DNA from: Epiperipatus broadwayi | Taxonomy: Eukaryota > Onychophora > Udeonychophora > Euonychophora > Peripatidae | Direction: 5' to 3' | NCBI GenBank assembly: GCA_028023455.1 | Contig: JAQFVV010006293.1 | Location: 4,531,127 to 4,595,126, forward strand | Length of the DNA stretch: 64,000 bases | Shown here: positions 24,461-36,856 of the stretch, one piece after another | Numbering within the stretch: position 1 is the stretch's first letter | Layout: every line of letters begins with the position of its first letter | Notes under the pieces: generated by a model | What the model saw: the letters and a program-made list of their open reading frames with translations, nothing else | Databases searched by the model: none | What the model was told of the DNA's origin: nothing | Made by a program: the position numbers and the translations under genes

Positions 24461-27400
24461 TGAAGAGGTTTGACTCTGTTTTGTCAATAAAGTAGTTGAA
24501 ATTATTAATTAATCATAATTAAAATAAATTAATTATAACTGCCTAATAATAAATTGATAAACAATCAAGCCTATTAAATGTAGATCAAAATGTTACCTTT
24601 TCAAAAGCAAAATGTTTTCTTTATTATATATTAACATGAAGAAATTTATTTAGTTGAAAATAAATCATTCATAAAAAAACTACCAATGTTTTCGAGACTT
24701 AAAAGTATTAATTACTTTAAAGTAGAAATTCAGAAATAATCACAACCTGAAATAATAAGAATTATTTATCAAAATATCTGCATAAAAGATAAAGCAGATA
24801 AAAAAAATGATAAAGAGGAAAGTAAATAAATAAAAAAAAGATAAAATTGGAAAAAAAAAAGCAGTAGATTGTAATAAAAAATATTATTTTAAAAAATCTA
24901 TTTTAATTTTGATTAATAATATTTAAAAAAAGAATGGAAATTCAATTTCACATTGAGAAAAATCTTTATAATGTGCAAAAAGAAAGCAAACTATACAAAA
25001 TTTTAATAGTCAGTACAATTCTGAAAACCTTGAAGGTGTTTGATATTAATTTTGTTCTAAAATCGAATAAAAAAAGATAATGCAGTTTACTATATGATTA
25101 AATGATGAGGGAGAAGATAAAAGATTTAGATATGATAAAACGAATAAAATATCTCAGCAGATATATTTTGTAAAGTATATCTAATGTATACAATAATGAA
25201 ACTGTAAAAACATCAAAATCTTTCTTGATTACTTAGAAAAATTTCTTTTATGGCGTTCATCAAAATGGTTAAATCTCTTTATTCACAATTTGTATCAGAT
25301 CAGTATATTAAATTATGATATCTGGATGAACATTGTTACAAAATAATCATCAGCAATAACAAAAAGAAAACTAGCAAAGATTGTATAAAATTGACTTTCC
25401 ATTTTAAATGTGCAGGAATAGGTTATTAAGTTTAATGGCAACTTTATTTTTAATATTACAAGCATTGTATAGTTAATAAATGACTGTTTAGTAAAAGTAT
25501 TAATGAAACTATATTTCAGATTTACATGCTCCAATCAAGAAGACTTATGATGGGCCTAATTGCTTAATATATATATAAGAAAAAAAACTCTATGAGGTAA
25601 CACGTTTATATAAGCATCAAAACAAAGAACTGAAATTAAGTAACCGGAACGAAAACAAACTTTTGAAACCCCTTTAGATGATTAAAGAATTTATTCATTG
25701 ATTTCTGAGAATTGCATTTTTGTTTTATTAAAAATACACTTTTATCTCACAGTTGAAAAGGCATTAAAAGTTTCAAAAACTGAAAGTAAACTATGAAGAA
25801 TATTTTATTAAATTCATATTCATTAAAAAAATAACTTATTACATGTAAGTTAATACATAAAAATGTAAAAAAAAAAACATACTTATAGACATGCATATAT
25901 ATATACATTAATATTTACCTGTCAAAGACTGAATCCTGGTGTTTTATAACACCAAATTAATTTGGTCAGGATCCGCTTCAATCTAATAAATATGTGTGCA
26001 AAAATTATATATGGAAATAAGTAAATAAAAAGAAAGATATTAATTTATATTAAAGTATTAATCAATCTTTAGTTAAGAGATTTATTTCATTTAAATTTTT
26101 TTTTACTCTGATCAAAATTTGTTGCTTATCATATGTTATACGATTTTTAGTATCTTACTATTATCACTTTTAATATCTTGTTGCAAAGCATGTTAATCAA
26201 ATTTAAGCAAAAAACTTTAAAAAAATTTATAACATAATAAATAATAAATTCAGTTAAATATTTTGAGAATTGCTAATATAGTATATAAAGAATATTAATT
26301 TTGAAAAAAAAAAAAATTTAAATATAGATTGAAAGAAAAATTTATTAACAAGTATATGAAAAAGAAAATACACAGACATACACCCAGTTATAAGTGATAC
26401 AATGACAAGTATTAATCTGCCTAAATGGACATGAAGATTTAGTTGTTTGAATACCTTCACTCATGTCAGAAGTAAAGGTTTTTTGTAAGATGCATGCAAA
26501 ATGAGAGAGGTTGATCTGACTTTCACATTGGTGGATAGTTCTGATGTGGTGTTTTTAAAGTGAGAGTTGCACTGTTATAAACTTAAGAATTGGATATATA
26601 TTGTAACCTTACAGTATCACTGCAATTGTATAAATAAAAAAAACTATATATTTTATTGGCTTTATTTTTTTTTTATAGTTAAGCAAATATATTCATCACT
26701 GTCATTGGTTGAATAGCACATAATATAATCAACATAAAGTACAAAAGTCTCTCATACTATTGCTTAAAAAATATGATTTTATAAAGCATTTGAAAATGAC
26801 TTTCCAAGCAAATTTTCTAATCAATGCTTGTATAAAATATGTTCACTTATATTTTTGTCATTATTCTTCTTAAGAAATAAAGCTGCCAAATTGTATAAAC
26901 AGTGTTGCCCCCACACATAAAACAAATAATTTAATCTAGTAATATAGAATACAGTTATAAATCTAATATTACCATACTAAAATATTTTTAAAGTAAAGCA
27001 ATTATATTTCAGATTGCATTTTTATTTAAATGTAGAATAAACAGTTCTTACATTTTATATTTGATGTGCTTGTGTAAGAGCTTACATGTTTAAATTTAGA
27101 TTTAGTAAAATTAAATTGAATTGATTTAGTTTGCTAGAATATTTATTAAATAATAATATTTATTAAAAGATCAATTAAAAATTAATTGAAGTAAATATCT
27201 GAGAACTTTATAGTTTTATTATTTATTTATTTTAAATAAATGATTATAATATTCTTTTAATCTTGGAAGTAAAAATAAAGTAATTGAAAAATCTTAAAAT
27301 TATTATTTGCTTTCTTTTCATTTATGAATGGAGTTAGTAAACATTTACCACATTGATTCAATAATTATAGTGTTTATATTCTGCATTTTAAAATAATTTT

Positions 27401-27494
27401 GACAACTTTTCCAAATTTTCCCAGAAAGTCAAGAAACCCAAGGCATATGTTATAATTCAGATATCAGCTGACCAACAGGTGTAAAATCTATATT
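24461..27494. other. AT-rich spacer
   Basis: No supportable gene. A 64-base, GC-richer block with splice-like borders at 25919-25982 (minus) was considered as an exon but contains stops in all usable frames. Confidence 0.5.
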
Positions 27495-27605
27495 TAAGAT
27501 ACAAAGCTGAGAGGTTATCCCAGCTGCCTTGCAAGCAAGTAGTTGCTTGCAGACAGTTGTTGTGGGTTCACCTCCTGGCTGATGCTATGACATATGGAAA
27601 AAAAA
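27495..27605 (+). mobile_element. tRNA-derived SINE-like element
   Basis: AGCTGAGAGGTTATCCCAGC resembles a polymerase III A box region, followed by an anticodon-arm-like hairpin around CCTTGCAAGCAAG. A B-box-like GGGTTCACCTCC lies about 55 bases downstream. The element ends GCTATGACATATGG followed by an A-run. A shorter relative with the same start and end but a deleted centre lies at 33165-33215. Confidence 0.55.
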
Positions 27606-28201
27606 CCCAATCTAACAATAAGATCCAGTGAAATTATTTTAAAAATGTTTTCTAATAGAATCTGTTAAAAAACAATTATCAATTCTTTGTGTTTAGGAAT
27701 CTAAATCACAGTGTCAATAATAATATTTGATGAATCTACGTATTTATTATATATTTATTTATTTATTTATTCATATATGAATGTATCTGTTTATTTATCT
27801 ATTTATTTATCAATCTATTTCAGTTACTATTTCTGCTTATACACACACACACATAAAATATATAATTAAACTTAATGCAAAAAAGTTACTATTATTAATA
27901 TTATTATTTCTTAGCAAAAACCAGTACCTAGTTATTACATGGATATAACTCCACACTTAACATTATAATGTTTATGCTCACACATGCATAGATTTATAAA
28001 TATATTTAAATAAAACTTTAAAAATGATATAAATATATAATAACTTTAAATAATATTAATTTAACTTGAGACAATCTATAGAAATTTTTTGCAATTTTTC
28101 ATCAAACATTGCAGCTTGAAAGATTGCATTTTTTTAATTATAAATAGCAAAAGTTAAACTAATTATTTATATATATATATAACTTATGTAAATGAAATTA
28201 C
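27606..28201. other. Spacer with short simple repeats
   Basis: TTTA-type and (CA)n runs near 27740-27855. No gene seen. If the minus-strand gene is real this is intron. Confidence 0.5.
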
Positions 28202-28243
28202 CTTTCACACTTTCCTCAATAATGGTAGCAGCTTGAACAACAC
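28202..28243 (-). CDS. Putative 42-nt mini-exon of a secreted-protein gene
   Basis: On minus, a good acceptor (AAACATCTTTTCCAG) precedes 42 bases ending at a GTAATT donor. Only one frame is open and it reads VVQAATIIEESVK. That frame needs a phase-1 entry, which is exactly what the first exon at 33725-33779 supplies (G plus GT makes glycine), and it exits in phase 1. The join extends a signal peptide to a plausible cleavage site, V-Q-A before ATIIEESVK. Both intron ends and the frame agree, but the exon is short and there is no homology. Confidence 0.45.
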
Positions 28244-28304
28244 CTGGAAAAGATGTTTAAATATATAAATTGTTATTTTATATTTGTGTATATAAACATA
28301 AATA

Positions 28305-28441
28305 TATGCAATATAGGGAATAATGGAATTATAATTGATGTCTTAAAAAAAGCAGATGAAATAAAAAAGAACTGATGCCAAAGTTTTATACCAAATGTCT
28401 TAAAAAAGAAAGATGTACCAAATGATGGGAAAATGCAGCAT
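28305..28441 (+). mobile_element. RTE fragment, left part of a split copy
   Basis: The plus strand matches the RTE region that reads [15 protein letters not shown]...[13 protein letters not shown] in the intact copy (here GGAATTATAATTGATGTCTT and onward), with frameshifts. The match stops at about 28441. The next part of the same element in the same orientation starts at about 31214-31260. Confidence 0.75.
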
Positions 28442-31213
28442 ATATATATATTGTAATGGATGAAGGATCTTTGATTTGCATATACTGACCATGAGGGTGC
28501 CATTAGTCTGAAAATCAGAACTAGACATTTATTTTAAGAGTGGACAGGATATGCGAACCAAAATATGCCAGACTAAACTCAGGAAGAAACAAGATATCTT
28601 AAATATTGTTTAGACAATTGAGAAATCAAAGCACAAAGACAAACTTTTATTTAAGAGCAAAAGAACTTGTAAGAAAAAGTTTACATGAAAATCAATAGGT
28701 TTATCTCAGGTGTGTGTCAGAAAGACGAAAACGCAATACTCTGGCAGACTTACTGACTCTCTAATAACAAATTCTACAGGAAGGAAGCAATTTCATTCAG
28801 CAGAAGATTCACCCAAACATTGGCTTTCACTTTCAGATACTTAAACAATACATTCTTGAAAAAAATCAATGAAACCAGTGCCGGCGAGCTTTCTGAGGTC
28901 CGAAAAGGTATCGGATGATGAATGTCATCTGTCAGTAGAAGCTGCACCTATTATTACATTTAAAATAAAGGTGATTGATTCACCTCAAGAACAACTGAAA
29001 AATATGATTGAAAATGAAAGGAAAACAAACAATTAAGACTGGCGAATCCCCAACCAAATGATTGGCAAAAACTAATCTAATAAGAATTAAAGGTCTCAAT
29101 AGGAGACAAGTAAATCATTAGAAAATCAGTTACGTCTGCCCCAGAATTTAAAGAAAATGAATTACAAATAACTATAATTAAAAAATAAATTTATGATGCA
29201 AGTTCTGAGTACACACCCTGATAAATTTTAAGCTATACAAGTAAATACAAAATAAATCTATCTGAGAGTGCTCATGAGTATGAAAATATGAAAGTCATAA
29301 ATACTTTAGCAGCGAAAGTCTCTCTCACCTGTAATTTATTGAAAGGCATAAATATTGTCTTTCTGCTGGCAACTTATAAAATTACAAAGCAAAAACAATT
29401 ATAGTTTCCACTTTCAGAGATATAAGAAATGAAGACTATAAAAATAAAGTCACCAGCCAAAAGATTTGGTGGTTTGCAAAAGCACAAACATAGTATTTAA
29501 AATTAATTCGAGCTACTAAAATAATTACAGGTAAGCATTCAAAATATACATGACTGCCAAAGCATTTAGTAAAAGTTAGGCATAAAAATAGAAAAACTCA
29601 CACATCACTCTCCAATAAACAAAAACTGAAAGCAAACTTGGAATCTTAAAACTAAGATTCCAAGACACACAGCAAAGTACAATAAAAGAGAATAAATATA
29701 GCTAATTAATATGAGGTTAAATATTAATTTAGATTACAGATTTATGAGATTGAGTGGAGATTTAACTAAAAAAATTTACCCTGGAAAGAATAAAAGAATA
29801 TTTCATCTTACGGTAAAGCACAGTTTGCATAGAGTGTGCACATTTATCTTTAGTCCATTTTCAGGTCCTTTGACAATGGCAAGGTAGAGGCAGTGTTTAT
29901 TTCAGAGGCTCATGGTATGACTGAAGGAGAGATGGCAGGCATGGGTCCATTTTTTGTTTAAGTTAGCAAGACATCCTGATGATGGCAAAACTCATAGTGG
30001 TAGATTTTGACATCTTGCACAGAAAGGAAGTTTATCAATAATTGTTTAAGTTTTTAGCAGGAATTAAATGTCCGAACTGCTACCCAAAATGGTATAACTC
30101 TCAGCAGGTGATAATCCAAGTCTCTCACTAATACTGAATCTCTCTCCTATCTAAAAATTGGCAGACTATCCTTGCCTCGCTACATTTCCCACGAAAAATT
30201 TTCATTAGTCTCTAATTCTATATCTCAGGCAGGACAAATATTAAATTCCCACTCAATCTAATTTAAGAATTCCAATCAGGGATTATTGAAACAAAAATGA
30301 CAACACAATTAAATCTCTGCTTTTTAGAATTAACTTTCAAAATGATTAAAATAAAAGCAACAGGAATATATAATTAGCAAGCTTGCCTGTTTTTAATCAA
30401 ATTGATTAAAACAAGCAGTGAGGGTAAACTATTTTAAATAAATCAATTCTATAAACAAAAATTAAAATGCCCTATTTAAATATAACCGAGTATATGTTTT
30501 AAATAATAATAAAAATAATTTAGCATTAGACATTTAATGAAAATTAAGTTGTTTTTCCCTTTTTTAATTTTAGTAATAAAACCATTGAATCGGAAATCAA
30601 TCCAGTTCAATATATATATATATGAGTAAACTAAACTTCTTTTTAAAACTTAGTTTATTACATGACTATTTTTGACTATTTTATAATATAGTCTTTTTCA
30701 AGGAACACTAAAAAATAAAAATACAAATATATAATAATAAATATAAAATATCACATATTCCAGAGAAATCCAAAAACATTAAAAAATTCTCTTTACCTCA
30801 ACACTTTTTTTTTTTTTTATTACAAACAATCTCAAAACTTAACAATTTTTTTCCATTTATATACCCATCCAAAAATATTTTAAAAACATTTAATTTAAAA
30901 AACTATTAAAAAGAGAAAATAAAATAATAGATTTGTTAATTAAATGTTTTTGGAGTATTTTTAAATGGGTATATAAATGTAAAAATAATGATAAAGTTTT
31001 AAGATTGTTTGTAATAAAAAAAAGTGTTGAGGTAAAGAGAATTTTTTAAATGTTTTTGGAGTTGTTTTGAATATGTGATATTTTATACTTATTATTATAT
31101 ATTTTTATTTTTTTAGTATTCCTTGAAAAATACTATATTATAAAATAGACAAAAATAGTCATATAATAAACTAAGTTTTAAAAAGAAGTTTGGTGTATTC
31201 ATTTATATATATG
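28442..31213. mobile_element. Unclassified 2.8-kb insertion in an RTE copy
   Basis: This block separates two consecutive parts of one plus-strand RTE. From about 28500 to 30400 it is noticeably less AT-rich than the surroundings, and several plus-frame pieces look like decayed protein: 28869-29036 is a 55-codon ORF starting MKPVPASFLRSEKVSDDE. The right end is the foldback 30612-31213. The reference bases around the break recur at both sides, a possible target duplication. I cannot assign a superfamily, and it may be two insertions. Confidence 0.5.
30612..31213. repeat. ~600-bp foldback/MITE
   Basis: The left arm, about 30612-30895, and right arm, about 30945-31213, are near inverse copies (for example AAACTTCTTTTTAAAACTTAG against CTAAGTTTTAAAAAGAAGTT) around a ~50-base loop. 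TA-rich ends. Non-coding. Confidence 0.85.
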
Positions 31214-32510
31214 AAAAATTATGAACTATCTTGAAAAAAAAATTGTGTAGATGATATTTTAAGAATGTAACAGTAATATTGATAATTCAAAGTGGAGATA
31301 AAAAATATTACAAATTACAGACATATCAGTTTTATATAAAATTTCTACCAAAATTACTACAACTTCTCTAAAATAAACTCTGAATCTTAACCAACCAAAT
31401 TAACAAGATGAATTTAAAAATGGTTTTAGCAGAATTGATCATATTTAAGTATTGAGAGAAGTTATAGAAAAGATTAATGAATACAGGTTGATATTATGCT
31501 TTGGATATGTAAATTGTAAAAAAAGCATTTGATTCTATAAGCATTTTTTCAATAATTAAAGCATTGATTAGATCAACAAGATATAGAATCAGGATTTTGT
31601 CATAGAAAAATATTTATAAAAATGTAACAATAATGATTAAATTACATAGTGCTATTAAGAAGATTAACATTGAAAAGAATCCTCAAAAGTTTTTATTGCA
31701 ATTTTATAAGAAATATTTTAATGAATTAAAATGGGAAGCTAAGGGATTCAAAGTAAATGGAGATTATTATCAGTTAGATTTTTATAGATGATGTAATTAT
31801 TTTTGCAGATAATTTTTTAGAGATTCAATAAATGATGCAAGAATTATCATATGAAATTAAGAAAGTAGGACTAAAGATAAATACTAAAGAGATGAAAGTA
31901 ATGTTTAATAAGCTTTTCCAAATAAATAAATATTGATAATGATAAATTAAAAAAAGTTATAGCTATAAATTCTTGATTAGATTATTAATACAGAAGGAAA
32001 CAAAATACATGAAATTAATAATAGAATTAAATTTGGATGGAGTGCTTTTGCTCAATAACTATTAAAATATTAAAAGAAAATATGTCTCTGTGTTTGAAAT
32101 GAAAGATTTTTAATAAATTTGTTTTACGGTTTTTACTTATGGATCTGAGATTTGGGAATTTAATAGAAGATCAATGCAAAAACTTTAGAGCATTCAAAGA
32201 AGTATAGAGAGATGTATGTTAGAAATAACAAGAGAGGATCAAATTCAAAATATATGGATAAGAGACCAAACAGGTATTATTAACATCATTGCAAAAATTA
32301 AAAGACTGAAATGAATTCAGTCTAGTCATGTTACTAGAAGAAATGATAATTGAATCCTAAGATATTGAAAAAGGCATATAAAGAGAATATATTTATGATG
32401 GATAAGTTAAAAAAGAAAATTTTCTGATGTGATATGGAGAAGAAAAGTGAAAGATTGAAGATTCTCTATTAGATTGATAATGGTCTTAAATGTTAATGGA
32501 TGGTGCTGAA
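31214..32510 (+). mobile_element. RTE fragment, right part of a split copy
   Basis: The plus strand matches the RT core and C-terminus of the RTE from about NYRPISLL to the end. The [10 protein letters not shown] region, the LDFADD region, the YGSETW region and the final TTAGATTGATAATGG are all recognisable, with many stops and indels. It is the oldest-looking long RTE copy apart from 17349-22676. No function. Confidence 0.8.
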
Positions 32511-33164
32511 TGTATATATGAAAAACATAAGATATTAAAAATTATTTTATAATCTGTTATTATTACTTATTATTTTTATAAATGTTCAATTACAATTTTC
32601 TTTGATAATTATATTAGCTCAAAGTCCATTTATCTTTTGACAAGAGTTTTTAATGTCATTTTTTAAAGACCATCAAATAATTATTTTATGATAGATTTTT
32701 TTTCTTTATAATTCAACTATGACTGCATTTTTAAATAAAACTCAACTTAATGCTGATTTTTCCATAATTGCATCCAACCTTATTATTACAATTGACTCTC
32801 GAATCTCATATTTTTCTTCAAATAATTTTCAAAAAGTACATGATGTTGCAATTGAATAAGATGAGTTTAAAAAATAGAATATTTTTTTTAAATACTTGCT
32901 TACATATACAATTTTAATGATTTCGAATCAAATAAGACTTGCTAGCAACATAAAGCAGATAAATTATTCAATTAAACTATGTACATGTTAGATTAACAGG
33001 AGAAATATGCAAATCATTGATCAACTGATTTTAGAAATTGATTCATTAGTAGATAAATTACTTCCATGAATGATAAACATTTGACTATCTTTTGTTTAAT
33101 ATGTTAGTTGTACTGCTACAAAATATTCGTCATGTAATTTTAATTTTTATCTTTCCAGTCAAGG

Positions 33165-33215
33165 GTTGTTAGCCGAGATGTCATCGCAACCGCCTTGCTA
33201 TGACATATGGAAATA
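33165..33215 (+). mobile_element. Internally deleted SINE-like copy
   Basis: TTAGCCGAGATGTCATCGCA followed by ACCGCCTTGC and directly by TATGACATATGGAAA. Its two halves match the head and the tail of the element at 27495-27605, with the B-box part missing. Confidence 0.5.
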
Positions 33216-33724
33216 TATATATATCTTTTCCATTTTTCTCTACTCTTGAAAGATCAGAATTGGATTTTAGTACTAAATATTTCAAATAAAGATAGAATAA
33301 AAATGGATGATAGTAATAAGTGAACTATACATTTTTACAGGAAAATGATCATATTATTGTCAGTTACAATTATTTATCAAAAGTGCTAATTACACAAAGT
33401 AATTATTTGGCTAAGATAACAAATAAAATAAAATAATAAAATCGGCCAAGTCATTAAAAATAGTTATTTAGCAAATGAAATATTAAATAGCAAGTCTGCC
33501 AACATTTTTGTATAAGGAACACCATTCTCTTCACACGACTGAAATAAAACTACACACAGACAGAAATCTGATTTGTAAAAATAGAAAGCATCAATTTAAC
33601 AGATACTTTTCTGAAATGAATATATTACATCAATCTAACTACTTTGATTAAAAATTATTATACTCTGAAAAAGATAGAATATTAAAATAAATTATATTTC
33701 TTTAAATTTTTGCACAAAACTTAC

Positions 33725-33779
33725 CCATTAAAAGAAAAGCCAAAATCAAAGCAATTAATTGCTGAAAACCTTCTATCAT
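33725..33779 (-). CDS. Putative first exon: signal peptide
   Basis: On minus, ATG at 33779 opens 18 codons reading MIEGFQQLIALILAFLLM plus one base, then an optimal donor GTAAGT. The peptide is a hydrophobic secretion signal. A TATAAAAG box lies 54 bases upstream of the ATG. The next in-phase exon candidate is 28202-28243, giving a roughly 5.5-kb first intron that contains an RTE insertion. The mature product is unknown. The same architecture recurs at 55609-55713 on the other strand, which argues against chance. Confidence 0.55.
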
Positions 33780-33825
33780 TTTGAGAAAATTGCTATAATA
33801 ATGTTTAAAAATGACAGCATGAAAG

Positions 33826-33833
33826 CTTTTATA
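33826..33833 (-). promoter_or_regulatory. TATA box TATAAAAG
   Basis: A consensus TATA box on minus, placed for a transcription start about 20-25 bases before the ATG at 33779. Its flank (TATAAAAGCTT) closely resembles that of the box at 55609 (TATAAAAGGCTT). Confidence 0.5.
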
Positions 33834-35057
33834 CTATTCTTTTAAATATTTCTTATTTTCACTACTGGTTTTTCCACTTTTAAACAAATGATTTTTGCGA
33901 AAAGGGCGTAAATACTTGTCAGAAAAAATTTTAATATTACTTATTCCAAGAACTATACAAAGGTATAATTAATAATATTGAAATGAAAATGTTCACTAGT
34001 TTGGAAATTCCTTACTTTTTATATAATTTAAATTTTTTATTTTAAATTTAACAATAATCAGTTATATATATATATATAGTTAAAAACTATTCACAAATGC
34101 TATTTAAAAATGTAATATTAATTTGAAGATACGATTACATGTTTGAAAATAAATAAATAGATGAGTAAAAATTTATTTCGAGAGGAAGAGAATATATATA
34201 TATGTATAATAGATAAATAAATAAATCATAGTAAGTTAAAAGTTTAAAAAATCATTAAATAGTAAACAAATTACTAAAGCATTTCAATTACTAACCCTAA
34301 TTTTATCAACTGCTTTTACTTATAAAATCATTACAATAAATTGCATGACGTCCTATTTCTTGTTACCCACTCTACACATCCACACACATTTATGACTTTT
34401 ATATTATAATTTTATCTTTTAAGTAATTTTATTTCTTCTATTAATAAAACTATTCACTTTTATCCTGTTCTATTATTGCTTTCTTCATGTAATACGTTTA
34501 CCATATCTATATCAAATTCAGATGGTTCCTTATATTGATTGATGATTATTAAATATAGAAGATATTTGAACACTGTTAATATTGTATGCAAAAGATCTTT
34601 TTTTAAATAATTGCTATTCCTTAAATATTTTTTTCAATGAATACTGAGATTTACTAATGTATGAAATACAACAAAGAGCCAATTTATATATTACATTACT
34701 TTTATATTCTTTACCAATACTATTTTTTGAATTATTAAAAAACTTATTTACATTAGTTGCTTCACTATATATAACATTATAATACTCAGAACGCATATTC
34801 TTTTATATGAAAATGTAATAAATTCGATCTTTTTTTATTACTATTGACATTTTTTAACTTTCTTCGGAAATTCTTAATCATTGGTCTAATGCATCCAATA
34901 TTATATCGTATTGACACCATTTCTTGTGCATAACGGCTAATATTTTCATTTGCATAACTTGTATACTTACATAATTTATTATTTTTAGTTTAAAAATGTC
35001 TTAAGCCAGTTATTTTTTATATCAAAGATACCTTAAAATCAGATATATACATACTTT
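33834..35057. other. AT-rich spacer
   Basis: Upstream region of the putative minus-strand gene. The minus frame 34614-34796 matches nothing known. No repeat recognised beyond short TA runs. Confidence 0.5.
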
Positions 35058-36035
35058 AAGCATCACATGATCACCATCTCTTATACTAGCACATAATTGT
35101 TTATAAACAATGCAAAATTAACCATACAGTAGTGCCACCCTGTGCCAACCAGAGTAATCAATGGATGCCAGAAGGCTTGTGCATAAAATCCCTATCTAAT
35201 GCCTACTCATCCAATATCCCCAGACTAGTTTCTGGCTTATGGCCTTCGTCAGTAGGAGCTTTGGATTTGAGAGCACTGCACATAGATCTTAGGATCTAAT
35301 GCAACCCTCCAGCAACCATAGTCATATGGGTCTGAACTCAATTCAGCACCCATACATTTTGGTATCTTTGGCTCTTTAACAACCATAGCCACCACTATCC
35401 TATTAGGTAGGATTGGTGTTAAACCATTAAGCATCACATAATCAACATCTCTTATACTAGCACATAATTGTTTATAAACAAGGCAAAACTCTCCATAGAG
35501 TAGTGCCACCATTGATTACTCTGGTTGGCATAGAGTAGCACTACTGTATGGAGAGTTTTGCCTTGTTTATAAACAATTATGTGCTAGTATAAGTGATGGT
35601 GATCATGTGATGCTTAATGGATTAACACCAATCCTGTCTAATAGGATAGTGGTGGCTATGGTTGTTAAAGAGCCAAAGACACCAAAATGCATGGGTGCTA
35701 AACTGAGTTCAGACCCCATATGACTATATAAGCTATTGAGCTTAGATTGAAAATATTATTGTGTTTTCCATTTCATTCTCATAGTTTTATAGTCAAGTAG
35801 AGATAAAAGGTGGTTGCTGGAGGGTTGCATTAGATCCTAAGATCTAGGTGCAGTGCTCTCAGATCCAAAGCTCCTCACTGACAAAGGTCACAAGCCAGAA
35901 ACTAGTCTGGGGATATTGGATGAGTAGGCATTAGATAGGGATTTTATGTCCAAGCCTTCTGGCATTTATTGATTACTCTGATTAGCACAGGGTGGCACTA
36001 CTGTATGGAGAGTTTTGCCTTGTTTATATACACAT
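35058..36035. repeat. Head-to-head inverted array of a ~450-bp repeat
   Basis: One copy runs in reverse orientation (35145-35520, with the start of another at 35058-35143). The sequence then turns at about 35521 into a forward copy (35524-35983) and the start of the next (35984-36035). The shared unit starts TATGGAGAGTTTTGCCTTG and includes CTGAGTTCAGACCCC and ATTAGATCCTAAGATCTAGG. The forward copy has about 70 extra bases (near 35720-35815) that the reverse copy lacks. A dispersed relative lies at 24115-24460. Frames such as 35249-35512 are non-coding shadows. Confidence 0.88.
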
Positions 36036-36852
36036 CTTCTTTGCTCAATAGGCTTTATGCACAAGTTATAATCAATATGTTCTTCAGATCTTCTTCAAAT
36101 TTATTTTATTGTTTTGTTATTTTCATCGTCCAATTCAAATTATTTAATTTACTTAAGCTTTCTCTTTAATTTATCCTCTTATTTTCTATATATAAATAAA
36201 TTGGCAATCCTCATTGTTTATAATTGTCTATATTCTAGTATGTACTGTAATATTTTTTTTCCATTTTATTCACAATTTTTTTTTATAAACTATCTATATA
36301 TAGTTACATATTTGAGGTTCATATAGAAAATTCATCAGCAATTCATATTCCATTTTATAAAGATCACCTTTATAATTAGCAACAATATTTTCATCTGTAA
36401 ACGTTGAAGCTTCTATTATAAACTTTCTAATAAAAATATTTTTTTAAAATTAATATTTCTCAATAATCTTTATTGATTTTTGATTATCAAATGAAATATA
36501 TAATTTTTAAAATCAAATGATACTATAATATAATATTCTCTAATTTTTACATGTTTAATAATATTAACAAATTCAAATATATGATAATATATATTGTCGT
36601 AGTTAGTCCTAACTATGAATTATATAAAGCACAATCTTTAAAAATAAAGATTTTATTAATCACATATATGTAGTTGCCATCATAGATTTAAATTTTAAAA
36701 AATAGAATTGTAGTATTAATTTTTGTTTCCATGTTTAAATTTAGATGGTTTTTACCATTTTAAAACTTTAATTTTAAAAAGTTGTTGAAGTTATAATCTT
36801 TTATTTTTATTTAAGTGTAAAGTTATTTTAAATAAATAAAAAAAGGTACTTG
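36036..36852. other. AT-rich spacer
   Basis: No gene or repeat recognised. Confidence 0.6.
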
Positions 36853-36856
36853 TTAA

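Noticed and set aside
25919-25982. GC-richer block with acceptor- and donor-like borders on minus, considered as a third exon of the signal-peptide gene
   Set aside because: From the required phase it hits a stop at once, or after 10 codons (ADPDQINLVL) using an alternative acceptor. All frames contain stops, and it includes a GGTGTTTTATAACACC palindrome. Kept only as an outside possibility for a last exon.
34614-34796. 60-codon minus ORF
   Set aside because: Lys/Asn/Ser/Tyr-rich composition typical of chance frames in AT-rich DNA; no family resemblance.
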